64,000 nt of DNA. Origin: an uncultured Caldilineaceae bacterium. GTDB lineage: Bacteria; Chloroflexota; Anaerolineae; Caldilineales; Caldilineaceae. The position numbers were made by a program, and so were the translations under genes. This document shows positions 1 through 8,107 of this stretch, one piece after another (within the stretch, counting starts at the first letter, position 1; the number at the start of each line of letters is the position of its first letter). Where the stretch lies: contig OY282381.1 in assembly GCA_958295915.1 (NCBI GenBank), forward strand, positions 3,370,722 to 3,434,721, read 5' to 3'. Below the pieces are notes generated by a model, which did no database searches, was not told the origin of the DNA, and saw only the letters and a program-made list of their open reading frames with translations.

Positions 1-558
1 CGCCGCATCAATGTGCAAGGTATGCTGCGCGCGCCGCTGCCAGGCGCCGTGGCGTTGGCGAATCTGCAAAGGCCGACCGATGGCGCCACTCTCGATGAGG
101 GAACGGGCCTTTATATGGGAGGAGAGAAAGACATACGTTTCACCCACCAACAGTTTGACGCCGGCGCTCTCCACCGCCCGCACAGCGGCCATCCCCTCGG
201 CCACGTTGCGGCAGAAGGGCTTCTCGCAGTGGATGTGCTTGCCAGCCTGCGCGGCCTGACGAGTCATCTCCGCGTGCAGAAAGGTCGGTGTGGCGATATC
301 GATGAGGTTCACGTCGCGGTCGGCCAACAGCTCGTTGTAGGATCTGTATATCCGAATCGGACGGGTGAACCTCGCAGGTTTTGCGCATCGTTTGCCCGTC
401 CGATTGACGCTGTACTGCTCGCCAAACGCCATCGCCCGCTGGGGATCGGCGTCACACACCGCCACTACCTGCGCCGCAGGATGGCTGAAATATCCCCGAA
501 TATGTGCCGTCGCCGCCAGCCCCAGGCCGACAATCCCAACGCGTATTTCGTCGCTCAT
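1..558 (-). CDS. Gfo/Idh/MocA-family oxidoreductase, 3' end outside window
   Basis: NAD(P)-dependent dehydrogenase of the Gfo/Idh/MocA family, which acts on sugars, polyols or related compounds; the substrate cannot be told. The 186 codons seen run off the left edge without a stop. The Rossmann glycine motif GLGLAATAH is at residues 11-19, and the family signature EKP (HCEKPFC) is at 112-114. Residues 52-68 (NRTGKRC...RPI) do not belong to the fold. They are encoded by a 51-bp palindrome-ended segment at 355-405 that splits the usual stretch between the second beta-alpha unit and the YRSYNELL helix and keeps the frame. The start ATG follows a GGGAAAA-type ribosome site. The next gene upstream on the same strand is an LLM oxidoreductase. 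Family is confident; specificity unknown. Confidence 0.85.
   Translation of the reverse strand, partial: MSDEIRVGIVGLGLAATAHIRGYFSHPAAQVVAVCDADPQRAMAFGEQYSVNRTGKRCAKPARFTRPIRIYRSYNELLADRDVNLIDIATPTFLHAEMTRQAAQAGKHIHCEKPFCRNVAEGMAAVRAVESAGVKLLVGETYVFLSSHIKARSLIESGAIGRPLQIRQRHGAWQRRAQHTLHIDAA
355..405. repeat. 51-bp palindrome-ended element inside the Gfo/Idh gene
   Basis: Perfect 11-bp inverted arms AATCGGACGGG (355-365) and CCCGTCCGATT (395-405) flank a core containing the 19-mer at 373-391. The same 19-mer recurs on the other strand at 1627-1645. The length is 17 codons with no stop on the coding strand. Confidence 0.75.
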
Positions 559-626
559 ATGGTGTTTTCCCAAGAAAAAGGCGCAGAGCCATGCCGAGAG
601 AGAAAAGTTAGCGGATCTGGGTTCTC

Positions 627-1568
627 TCAACCCGAAAATCGCGCTAGAACCTCCTGGATGAACAACTCCATGCCGGCGGTTTGCGGGAAGTCGGCCACAC
701 GGACCTGAAACAGATCAACGCCGAGATCGATGTATTCCTGCAAGCGGGCCGCCACCTGATCCGGTGTGCCGATGAGGGCGTCTTTGTTGCGGGCTAGGGG
801 CGTAGCTTCCGCCTGCTGCCGGGCTGTGGTTTCCGAATAGTGGATGGCGATTGTCGGCAGGGAGATCGTTTTGCGAATATCGTCGAAATTGCGCCCAACC
901 GCTGCGCAGTGCTCCTGCAACGCGCGCAACTTGTGAGCATAGACGCGCGGGGAGCCGCCGGGCATATTCCACCAGTCGGCGTGCTTAGCCACTACCCGCA
1001 ATGTCAATTGCTCGCCACCGCCGCCGATCATCACCGGTGGCAGCGGCTCCGGCTGCGGATGGCAGTAGGCGTTTTCAATGCAATAGTAACGCCCCTCGTA
1101 CCGAGCCGGCGACTCTGTCCACATGAGTTTGACAATTTCTATCGTCTCTTCCAACTGACGGATGCGGGCAGCCGGTTTGGGGAACGGCCAATTGTAGGCC
1201 TCGTACTCCTCCACAAGCCAGCCGGCCCCAATGCCAAAGATATAGCGCCCGCCCGTCAGCCACTGAAGACAGGCAGCCATCTTTGCCGTCAGCGCCGGGT
1301 TGCGGTAGGACTGGCACAAAACGAGACTGCCCCAGTCGAAATGCGGATAGCGGGCGGCGAAATAGGCCAGAGTCGTCATCACTTCGGTTGCCGGCGTCTC
1401 CCGCGGCACAAATGCGCCCCAGGGGTGCACGTGATCGTCCACCCATACGGACGTTAAATGGCCGTCCATCACCTGAAGGTGCGTATGCATCTGTTCCAGA
1501 AAGGAGCCGGCATCACTGCCATCTACGGGGAAGGAAGGCGCGTGCCAGCCAAAGTCAATTGAGGGCAT
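627..1568 (-). CDS. LLM-class flavin-dependent oxidoreductase
   Basis: Luciferase-like (LLM) TIM-barrel monooxygenase or reductase that would use FMN or F420; substrate unknown. It has the usual family landmarks: an N-terminal strand leading to SVWVDDHVHPW, the GIGAGWLVEEYEAY segment in the middle, the PPVMIGGGGEQLTLRVVAKH block, and a C-terminal IGTPDQVAARLQEYIDLGVD helix. The start at 1568 (MPSIDFGW) is chosen because AGGAG lies six bases upstream; a longer frame exists but its extra residues come from repeat-like upstream DNA. Its length of 313 residues is normal for the family. It lies 68 bp upstream of the Gfo/Idh gene and could be cotranscribed with it. Confidence 0.85.
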   Translation of the reverse strand: MPSIDFGWHAPSFPVDGSDAGSFLEQMHTHLQVMDGHLTSVWVDDHVHPWGAFVPRETPATEVMTTLAYFAARYPHFDWGSLVLCQSYRNPALTAKMAACLQWLTGGRYIFGIGAGWLVEEYEAYNWPFPKPAARIRQLEETIEIVKLMWTESPARYEGRYYCIENAYCHPQPEPLPPVMIGGGGEQLTLRVVAKHADWWNMPGGSPRVYAHKLRALQEHCAAVGRNFDDIRKTISLPTIAIHYSETTARQQAEATPLARNKDALIGTPDQVAARLQEYIDLGVDLFQVRVADFPQTAGMELFIQEVLARFSG

Positions 1569-2021
1569 CGTTGGCTCCTGTTTTCGTGTGGAATCGTCAG
1601 AGCTATACACAGCGTTCGGACTTCGCACGATGCGCAAAACCTGCGGTGCGCTCAGCCCTCAGTCAGGAATGCTGGGCAGACCTGCTGACGCCAGGTGGGC
1701 ATGACCTGCGTTTGGCTTCTGATGAATCAGGACGATGGAAGAACTCTATGGCTGGAAGTATAGCTTTCCCGATGAGCAGTCGCAACTATCAAGGCCTCAT
1801 TGAAGTATGAGCGCAATCATATGAAATCAATAATCAGATTTGAGGACATCATCTCTGGGAACGCAGGCGTCTCGCCTGCAGATCGTGTAGCTGCCCAGAG
1901 ATGAGCCAGAAACTCGCCCCATCTTGAGACGCACCCGATGGAGCCTCTGTTGATACCACAAAATAAGACGTGTTATACTGATGCTGTAAGGTTATAGTGC
2001 GCGTTATTGTGGGGCGCGACG
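1569..2021. other. Gap with several repeat fragments
   Basis: No gene is seen in this divergent gap. It holds the 19-mer shared with the Gfo/Idh insert (1627-1645), a partial copy of repeat family A (1801-1838), a perfect small hairpin GCAGGCG-TCT-CGCCTGC (1863-1879), and a stretch around 1898-1923 that recurs near 30450. Promoters for the two flanking genes must lie here, but no convincing -35/-10 pair was found. Confidence 0.6.
1801..1838 (+). repeat. Repeat family A, partial copy
   Basis: It matches the first half of the family (TGA-GTATGAGCGCAATCAT then ATGAA) and then diverges. It lies just downstream of nothing coding. Confidence 0.6.
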
Positions 2022-3332
2022 ATGAACGCAATGAAGCATCCTTTTTGCCATCGCTGGTCTGTCTTGCATCGAATTCTACTCGTGTTGACTGCCGCGCTGT
2101 TCTCCGCCTGTGCGCCCTCCCCGGCTGGGCAGGTGTTCGGTTATCTGATCGAACAGCGCTTGGGTGGGCCGGTGGAGCCTGCGCCGTCTGTCGAGAGAGG
2201 CAGCCTTGCCGGCCAGGTGCTGTTCGACGGGGAACCGGTGGCCGGCGCGTCGGTACTGGTCGCCACCCGCACGGGGACACCTTTTCCCGCGTATACAGAC
2301 GCCACCGGACACTATCGCATTGAAAATATTCCCCCCGGGCAGTACGTGCCGGCAGCCGTTGGCCCCTCTTTCGAAGAGACGGCCCTCAGCGGCTCGTTCG
2401 GCCTCCCGCATTTGATCACAGTCCGGGCTGGAGAAACGGCCCACGCGCCTGCCCTCACCCTCCGTCGGCATCTGCCGCGTCCTCTGCCCGCGCCGCTACC
2501 GGAAGCGGCCCATCTCACGGCTGGCGAACCGTTCACCGTGACAGCCCCGTTCCCTGCAAGCGCAACGGCCTGGGGACAGCCCTTTTCCTTTGCGCGCGCC
2601 GGAGCTGTTATCGATTCCCTGCGGCTGTATCGACCCTTCCCAGATTCCGGCGAGAAGCTGCCGCTGCTGTTCAGCGCATTTCCAGGGGTAGTTGATGACT
2701 GGGAGTCGGTGAGTGTGGCCCTGGCGGCAGCCGGCTACACAGTTGTGGCCCTGTCGCCGGCTGCCGCCAGGGGGCTTGATGTCGGCGCCCACACTGAGGA
2801 TGCCCGTCTCTCCCTGGCGTTGGCCCGCGGCGGCCACCTGGGCGTAGATCTGGCCGACGTGCCGGCCGTGGCCCTGGGAGGCAGCTTCAGCAGCGCCATT
2901 CTGCACCGACTGCTGCGGGACGAACGCGATCAGTTCGCCGGCTGGGTGACCGTGGGCGGTATCAGCAATGGGTTCAGGGTCAGCGCCGATTTTTACGCCC
3001 GCCGTCTGACTTTTCCAGAACAGTTCCGTCTGGTGATTCCTGCGCTGGGGCCGGCGAACATCTATCCCCTGCCGTTCCTCTACTATTCGCCGGTCTACAC
3101 CGCCTCTCATCTGCCGCCGACTATGATTATCCACACGGACAGGGACCGCGTTATTCCCATCAGCCAGGCCTACGAACTGGAAACGGCATTGCGGTCTGCG
3201 AACGTGCCGGTGGAGGTGATCTACTACGATGACGTGAGCCATTATCTGCAGATTGGGGAAGACATCACCGAGTCCGGCAAAGAGATGTTTTGGCAGGTGC
3301 TGGCCTTTTTGGAGGCCCAGACGCGGGAGTGA
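2022..3332 (+). CDS. Lipoprotein with regulatory-like domain and alpha/beta-hydrolase domain
   Basis: Probable secreted, lipid-anchored esterase or dienelactone-hydrolase-like enzyme. A hydrophobic leader ends in a lipobox (LFSAC). Residues ~55-150 form a carboxypeptidase-regulatory-like beta sandwich (GSLAGQVLFDGEPVAGA... YTDATGHYRIENIPPGQY). The rest is an alpha/beta hydrolase with nucleophile elbow GGSFSSA, a candidate acid in IIHTDRDRVIP and a candidate histidine in DDVSHYL. The start at 2022 (MNAMKHPF) is uncertain; a GTG/ATG choice exists a few codons either side and no strong ribosome site is seen. It is followed 27 bp later by the YgfZ-like gene, so the two may be cotranscribed. The substrate is unknown. 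Confidence 0.75.
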   Translation: MNAMKHPFCHRWSVLHRILLVLTAALFSACAPSPAGQVFGYLIEQRLGGPVEPAPSVERGSLAGQVLFDGEPVAGASVLVATRTGTPFPAYTDATGHYRIENIPPGQYVPAAVGPSFEETALSGSFGLPHLITVRAGETAHAPALTLRRHLPRPLPAPLPEAAHLTAGEPFTVTAPFPASATAWGQPFSFARAGAVIDSLRLYRPFPDSGEKLPLLFSAFPGVVDDWESVSVALAAAGYTVVALSPAAARGLDVGAHTEDARLSLALARGGHLGVDLADVPAVALGGSFSSAILHRLLRDERDQFAGWVTVGGISNGFRVSADFYARRLTFPEQFRLVIPALGPANIYPLPFLYYSPVYTASHLPPTMIIHTDRDRVIPISQAYELETALRSANVPVEVIYYDDVSHYLQIGEDITESGKEMFWQVLAFLEAQTRE

Positions 3333-3359
3333 GGCTCGAACTAGAAAGAGGTGAACGCT

Positions 3360-4322
3360 TTGACTGCTGTTTCCGTGAATGAACGTGACTACCAGGCTCT
3401 GGTGTCTGGCGCCGCGCTGCATAGGCGTCCGAACTTCGGGGTCTTGCGTCTGACGAACCGGGACCGGGTGGACTTCCTGCAACGTCTGACGACAAATGAC
3501 ATCGCTCGTCTGCAAACGGGCCAGGCCGCGCTGACGCTCCTCACCAGCTCCGTGGCGCGTATCGACGCCGTGTTTACCGTCCTGTGCCGCCAGGATGAGC
3601 TTCTGCTGTTGACACCAGCAGGGCAGGCAGATACTCTGCGCCAGCGCTTGCAGGGGCAGATATTCTTTATGGACAAGGTGACGGTCACCGACGAGAGCGC
3701 TGGAATGCGCCGGATTCGCCTGCTGGGGCCGGCCGCGGGGACTCTGTTGCCGGCTGCGGGATTGCCTCAGCCGGCGTTTGATGACAGCTTCCACTGCCTG
3801 GAAGCTGTCACTATCCTGCGCCAGGAACGTTTTGATGTGCCTGGCTATGAAATCATCGTTGCTGCTGAAAAGCTGTCCGCGCTCCAGGAGCGGTTGACAG
3901 GCGCAGGCTTCGTGCCGCTTGCCGACGATTCCGGCTACGAAACTCGTCGCCTTGAGTTGGGGCGTCCCCGACCGGAGCAGGAGCTGACCGACGCCTACAA
4001 TCCGCTGGAAGTGGGGATGGCCTGGGCGTGCGCAGAGAACAAAGGCTGTTATACCGGCCAGGAGATCATCGCCCGCCAACTCACATACGACAAAGTAACG
4101 AGGTCCCTGGTCCGCCTGCGTAGCGAGCTGCCACTGACAGAAGGCGCGACCGTCACCGCCAATGACCGTGCCGCCGGCACAGTCACCAGCAGTGGGCGCA
4201 GCCCGGCATACGGACCGTTGGCGCTGGCGGTCCTCAAGCGACCATACAATGCCGAAGACGCCATCGTCACAGTGGAGGGCAATGCCGCTCGAGTGGAGCG
4301 CATTCCGGTTCCGGTGAACTGA
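3360..4322 (+). CDS. ygfZ: YgfZ/GcvT-like folate-binding protein
   Basis: Tetrahydrofolate-binding protein of the YgfZ/GcvT family, which helps maintain Fe-S enzymes, including the lipoyl/MiaB type radical SAM proteins. It has the NRDRVDFLQRLTTNDIA block near the N terminus and the hallmark ENKGCYTGQEIIARQ motif, which contains the K-GCYxGQE signature of YgfZ rather than true aminomethyltransferase. The start is chosen as TTG at 3360, because a nearly perfect Shine-Dalgarno AAAGAGGTGA ends six bases upstream; a GTG at 3351 would sit inside that site. The neighbour 47 bp downstream is a lipoyl-pathway enzyme, which fits a role in lipoate or Fe-S metabolism. Confidence 0.85.
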   Translation: MTAVSVNERDYQALVSGAALHRRPNFGVLRLTNRDRVDFLQRLTTNDIARLQTGQAALTLLTSSVARIDAVFTVLCRQDELLLLTPAGQADTLRQRLQGQIFFMDKVTVTDESAGMRRIRLLGPAAGTLLPAAGLPQPAFDDSFHCLEAVTILRQERFDVPGYEIIVAAEKLSALQERLTGAGFVPLADDSGYETRRLELGRPRPEQELTDAYNPLEVGMAWACAENKGCYTGQEIIARQLTYDKVTRSLVRLRSELPLTEGATVTANDRAAGTVTSSGRSPAYGPLALAVLKRPYNAEDAIVTVEGNAARVERIPVPVN

Positions 4323-4369
4323 TCGACGGCTGTCGATAGAGACTAATGTAAACGTAGCTGATTTGTGAT

Positions 4370-5209
4370 ATGTCGCGCCCAATCTTTTCCTGGCGCCTGA
4401 TTATCGAGGAGACGCCCCGCTCCGGCGCGGCCAATATGGCCGTTGACGAGGCCATTGCCGAAGCGACGGCTGCCGGCGCAGTGCCATCCACTCTGCGTTT
4501 CTACCGCTGGCATGCGCCCACCGTCAGTCTGGGACGCCATCAGAAATTGGCCGATGTGGACGAAGCGCAGATGGCCGCGCGCGGGTATGAGCTGGTGCGT
4601 CGTACCACCGGTGGGCGGGCAATTCTGCATACGGACGAATTGACCTATTCTGTAGCGGGGTCAGTAGAAGAGCCGCGCATGGCTGGGGGGGTGATGGATG
4701 CCTATCTGCGCTTCAGCAATGGCCTGCTCTCTGGTCTGGAGGCGCTGGGTTTGGCTGCCGAAAAGACCGACGGCCGCGCGCGAGCCGCGCGCGATCTGTC
4801 GGCTGCCTGTTTCGAGATACCCAGCGCCTACGAAATCACAGCCGGCGGACGCAAGCTGATGGGCAGTGCCCAGAGCCGACGCCAAGGCTATGTCTTACAG
4901 CACGGCAGCTTGCCACTGTGGGGTGATATCACGCGGCTGGTGGATGTGCTGACGCTGTCACATGCTGCCAAGGAGCGCTTGCGGCAACAGTTGTCCGAAC
5001 AGGCCATCACCCTGGCCGATGCGTTGGGCGTGTCACCAGATTCGGAACGGCTGGCATTCCCCTACGTTGCCGCGGCTATGGCTGCCGGATTCGCCTCCGC
5101 CCTGAACCTCGACCTGGAACCAGGCGCCCTCTCAGCGGGAGAATTGCGGCGCAGCGCCGAGCTTATCCGCACCCGCTATGCAGACCCGGCCTGGACGCGC
5201 CAACGGTAG
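4370..5209 (+). CDS. Lipoate/octanoyl transferase, LipM-like
   Basis: BPL/LplA/LipB-fold enzyme that loads octanoyl or lipoyl groups on carrier domains in the cytoplasm. It shows the [11 protein letters not shown] glycine motif, GRKLMGSAQ with the adenylate/lysine region, and LQHGSL. The cysteine in [12 protein letters not shown] sits where LipM-type octanoyltransferases have their catalytic Cys, so octanoyl transfer is more likely than ATP-dependent lipoate ligation. Its length of 279 residues fits. It lies downstream of the YgfZ-like gene on the same strand and upstream of DUF503. Assignment between LipM and LplA is not certain. Confidence 0.8.
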   Translation: MSRPIFSWRLIIEETPRSGAANMAVDEAIAEATAAGAVPSTLRFYRWHAPTVSLGRHQKLADVDEAQMAARGYELVRRTTGGRAILHTDELTYSVAGSVEEPRMAGGVMDAYLRFSNGLLSGLEALGLAAEKTDGRARAARDLSAACFEIPSAYEITAGGRKLMGSAQSRRQGYVLQHGSLPLWGDITRLVDVLTLSHAAKERLRQQLSEQAITLADALGVSPDSERLAFPYVAAAMAAGFASALNLDLEPGALSAGELRRSAELIRTRYADPAWTRQR

Positions 5210-5217
5210 CGTCTATA

Positions 5218-5278
5218 TGAGGCATGAGCGCAATCATATGAACCGGTAATCAAACAGCAAACCGGCGGGAATCCCGAA
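5218..5278 (+). repeat. Repeat family A, full copy abutting a start codon
   Basis: Full-length copy from TGAGGCATGAGCGCAATCAT to GGCGGGAATCCCGA. Its final bases overlap the ATG of the DUF503 gene, so its GGCGGGA may act as that gene's ribosome site. Confidence 0.75.
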
Positions 5279-5565
5279 TGGCAATCGGACTTCTTACCTT
5301 GGAGCTATATCTGCCTCTGACCAGCTCGCTGAAAGAAAAGCGGGGCATCGTCAAGCCGATCATCGCCCGCTTGCGCCGGGATTACAATATATCGGTCTGT
5401 GAAGCGGACGGCCAAGACATGCTGAGCCGGGCCGTGTTGGAGGTGGTGTGTGTCAGTCAGAATGGCGCACTGGCCCACCGACAGCTGCAAAATGTGGCTA
5501 CGCGCGTGGAACAATGGCGGCTCGACGCCGAACTGGTTGATTACTTCATCGAACTGGTGGGCTGA
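5278..5565 (+). CDS. DUF503 family protein
   Basis: Small conserved protein (95 residues) of the DUF503/YlxP family, often linked to ribosome-binding factor and translation genes; its role is unclear. The diagnostic N terminus [24 protein letters not shown] is intact in short pieces (SLKEKR at residues ~17-22). It also has the family's mid-protein [11 protein letters not shown] and a C-terminal acidic VDYFIELVG. The start ATG directly abuts repeat A. Length and motif order agree with the family. Confidence 0.85.
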   Translation: MAIGLLTLELYLPLTSSLKEKRGIVKPIIARLRRDYNISVCEADGQDMLSRAVLEVVCVSQNGALAHRQLQNVATRVEQWRLDAELVDYFIELVG

Positions 5566-5617
5566 TCATAAAGAGTGAAAGAGGGTAGTCGCCAACCGGC
5601 TGAGAGCTGTAGCCATC

Positions 5618-5678
5618 TGAGGCATGAGCGCAATCATATGAATCGGTAATCAAACAGTAAACCGGCGGGAATACCGAA
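5618..5678 (+). repeat. Repeat family A, full copy
   Basis: Nearly identical to the copy at 5218-5278, about 400 bp away, so the DUF503 gene is bracketed by two direct copies. Confidence 0.8.
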
Positions 5679-5750
5679 CAATCGCTGAGTGGCTACAACA
5701 TGTTCCATCGCCGACCTGCTTGGGAGGAGCGTCGAGATGGAACTGGCCAG

Positions 5751-6692
5751 CTATTTCTTCTGCCTCTCCTTGGCCCTCGATGGTGAACCGTGTTTGCTCA
5801 GCGCGATGAGGGACTCGTTCAGATGATCCTGCGCCGACCAGCCTCTATGCCGCACGATCAAAAGCGCGACACTGACGACAATACTGATGATCGCGATCCA
5901 TTGGGCAGTCGCCAAATTGCCCATCACCCACGCGTCCGGTCGGAACAGCTCTACCCAAAAGCGGCCCAGCGGATAGGCGATAAAGTAGAGGATCGCGCCG
6001 TCTCCCTCGCGCAATTTGTGCCCGAACTGCCGGTAGCTCAGGTATATCAGCCCAAACATGAGAAGATTCCAGCCGGCTTCGTAGAAAAAGGTCGGGTGAT
6101 AGCCATGGCTGGCATACCAGTCCAGGGTGGCCTGGGACAGATTGTCCGCGCCGCAGTAACCGACACCCAGCGGCGCGTCCGGAGGGCGCTGGCATGGGTA
6201 GGTCGGGTTGATGTGAAACGCCCACGCGAGATCCGTGGCCGGGCCATAAAGTTCCTGATTGACGAAGTTTCCCATGCGGCCGATGGCCTGCGCAATCAAC
6301 ACGTTGGGGCCGATGAAGTCCATGTACTTCAGGAAATTCAGCTTGTTGAGCCAGGTATAGCCGACGATGGCGATGATTCCACCGACCAGGCCGCCGTATA
6401 TGCCCAGCCCGCGAAATCCCCCTTCCCAGAAGTTGATGATCTCGATGGGGTTTTCCCGATAGAAGGCCCAACCGGGCGCATCGGCCGGCGTGCTGAATAC
6501 GTGATACAGGCGGGCGCCGATGATCCCCACAATGAGAGTCCAGGCCAAAAGGTTCCAGATGTGATCAGGGTTTTCGCCGGCGCGTTCGGCCTGGCGGGCA
6601 GATAGCCAGGCGGCAACTACTGCTCCCCCGATGATAGATACTCCGTACCACTGCAGAGCGAATGGTCCGATTTCAAGTATGATAGGATTCAT
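5751..6692 (-). CDS. lgt: Prolipoprotein diacylglyceryl transferase
   Basis: Integral membrane enzyme that transfers diacylglycerol from phosphatidylglycerol to the lipobox cysteine of prolipoproteins, the first step of lipoprotein maturation. The Lgt signature GRMGNFVNQELYG is present in the middle. The N-terminal FALQWYGV segment and the C-terminal membrane span with GRFWVELFRPDAW are as expected. About seven membrane segments are seen. The length of 313 residues includes a charged C-terminal tail (SRAKERQKK). Several lipoprotein candidates in this window (2022, 49956) would be its substrates. Confidence 0.95.
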   Translation of the reverse strand: MNPIILEIGPFALQWYGVSIIGGAVVAAWLSARQAERAGENPDHIWNLLAWTLIVGIIGARLYHVFSTPADAPGWAFYRENPIEIINFWEGGFRGLGIYGGLVGGIIAIVGYTWLNKLNFLKYMDFIGPNVLIAQAIGRMGNFVNQELYGPATDLAWAFHINPTYPCQRPPDAPLGVGYCGADNLSQATLDWYASHGYHPTFFYEAGWNLLMFGLIYLSYRQFGHKLREGDGAILYFIAYPLGRFWVELFRPDAWVMGNLATAQWIAIISIVVSVALLIVRHRGWSAQDHLNESLIALSKHGSPSRAKERQKK

Positions 6693-6782
6693 GCTGTGAC
6701 CGCTGCTTGTGTATTAGAAAAGCGCTGTTCCGCTAAAGACAATAGTATAGAAGATCCCCGACATTTGCAAAGAATTCCTGCC

Positions 6783-7058
6783 ATGAGTTGCGTTCTGGGG
6801 ATCTTTACTATTATTCCGAGTTACACTGGTGACCTGGGCCCAACTTTACACATCTTAATTCAACAAGAGAGTCAACGACCTACACGCGCAACCTTGTTAT
6901 CCGTTGAGTCCATGTTACACCGGCTTTTCATGTATGGAAATATTGTCGGTATGGGGTATCTGATCCATGAGATTAGCTTGTCCTCTGTGATGATAGGTTT
7001 AGGATTTTTGTTGCTATTCATAGTACCGATATCCTCGCTGCTCATAATAAAGGAGTAG
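6783..7058 (+). pseudogene. Remnant of a multi-spanning transporter C terminus
   Basis: This frame ends in a run of two hydrophobic segments (GYLIHEISLS.. / IGLGFLLLFIVPISSLLIIKE) preceded by RATLLSVESMLHRLF. That layout is typical of the last helices of a major-facilitator transporter (RATxLSxQSM.. motif). No N-terminal membrane domain precedes it, so it is probably a fragment rather than a working gene. The stretch is clearly more AT-rich than its neighbours, which suggests foreign origin or decay. It could also be a small membrane protein of its own. Confidence 0.45.
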
Positions 7059-7101
7059 ATCATGAATCTACTACCTTGGCGTCAAATCGAGAATGCCTGG
7101 C

Positions 7102-8037
7102 CTACGGCGCTGCCGCGCCGCTCTCCAGCCACACCTCCAGCGTGGCGCCCACCCGCTGGAAGCTTTCCACGCCCAGTTTATCCAACGTATCTTCGACCGT
7201 GTGCCAGTAGGGATAGGTAAAGTCGATGATGTCGATCGCGGTGAAGCCGGCCTCGAGAAAGGGCGTGTGATCGTCGATCAAGGCTGTGCCGGGTTCGAGG
7301 ACGAACCATGCGCCGTACCCCAGCTGTTCTGCAACCGCCCAGATGGTTTCAGTCAGAGCGCGATCTGAGTTCGGTTCCCACAGAATCCGCTGATCCGCAT
7401 CGCCGACCATATCGACTATGATTGTGTACCGCGGTTCTTGGCAGCGTTGCAGTGTGTCCAGATTGTCGACGAAATACCGGCTGCCCAGAATCCAATTCCA
7501 GCCGGGGATGCGCCCGTTGTCCTCCGCATCGAAAAACGCCAGACAGATCGTGTGGTTCGTGCTCGACACATCCAGCGTGCGAGCCAGTTCCAGCAAAACA
7601 GCTACCCCCGACGCGCCGTCATTGGCGCCTGGCGTCGGCTTGTTGCGGTTGTTGGGGTCCGGATCGGAATCGGCGACCATACGCGTGTCGTAATGGGCGC
7701 CCAGAATGAGCGCCGGGCCAGATCCGTTCACGGCGATGATGTTGCGGGCCTCCACCCCGGCCGGCACTCGGAAAGGCTGGATCAGCACATCCCATCCGTT
7801 GCCGCTCAGATCTTGAATCAGCCAATTACCCATTTCCCGGTGGGCCAGCGTGCCGGTGATGCGTGGACCGAAGGACATCTGCTTTTCCGCATAGATCATC
7901 GCCTGATCGCCGGAAAACGAGACAGCCGGGGTCGGCAGCTCCAGCAGCCCATAGCCCAGATAACCGAAAAAGCCGGCGGATGCCGCCAGGGCGACGAGCA
8001 GTGTGATTTCAGTTCGATAGGTGCGTGCTGTGTTCAT
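7102..8037 (-). CDS. M28-family metallopeptidase / glutaminyl cyclase-like, membrane-anchored
   Basis: Zn aminopeptidase-fold protein with an N-terminal membrane anchor (TEITLLVALAASAGFFGYLG), so it likely acts outside the membrane. Zn-ligand motifs of the M28 family are seen in order: GAHYDTR (His), GANDGASGVA (Asp), AFFDAEDNG (acidic pair), IVDMVGD (Asp), and WHTVEDTLDKL (His). The pattern with AEDNG and a long C-terminal half resembles the glutaminyl-peptide cyclotransferase branch. The start is placed at 8037 (MNTARTYR); the upstream part of the longer frame is intergenic repeat DNA. It is last in a cdaA-ybbR-der-like gene run. Confidence 0.85.
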   Translation of the reverse strand: MNTARTYRTEITLLVALAASAGFFGYLGYGLLELPTPAVSFSGDQAMIYAEKQMSFGPRITGTLAHREMGNWLIQDLSGNGWDVLIQPFRVPAGVEARNIIAVNGSGPALILGAHYDTRMVADSDPDPNNRNKPTPGANDGASGVAVLLELARTLDVSSTNHTICLAFFDAEDNGRIPGWNWILGSRYFVDNLDTLQRCQEPRYTIIVDMVGDADQRILWEPNSDRALTETIWAVAEQLGYGAWFVLEPGTALIDDHTPFLEAGFTAIDIIDFTYPYWHTVEDTLDKLGVESFQRVGATLEVWLESGAAAP

Positions 8038-8058
8038 AAACGCCGCCAGATAGTTTTT

Positions 8059-8105
8059 CGTAGGGGCAACCCTTGTGGTTGCCCAGGTGCAGATACAAGG
8101 CCCGC
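8059..8105. repeat. Short repeat with GGGGCAACC...GGTTGCCC palindrome
   Basis: The segment GTAGGGGCAACCC...GGTTGCCCAGG forms a hairpin and recurs near 30290-30350. It lies between the der and M28 genes. Confidence 0.55.
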
Positions 8106-8107
8106 CT

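Noticed and set aside
13..708. A plus-strand open frame at the left edge
   Set aside because: The minus strand encodes the Gfo/Idh protein with Rossmann and EKP motifs over the same bases.
2496..4382. A 628-codon open frame antisense to the esterase and ygfZ genes
   Set aside because: It runs opposite two well supported genes with clear domains. Its translation shows no recognisable motif and is the usual result of GC-rich antisense reading.
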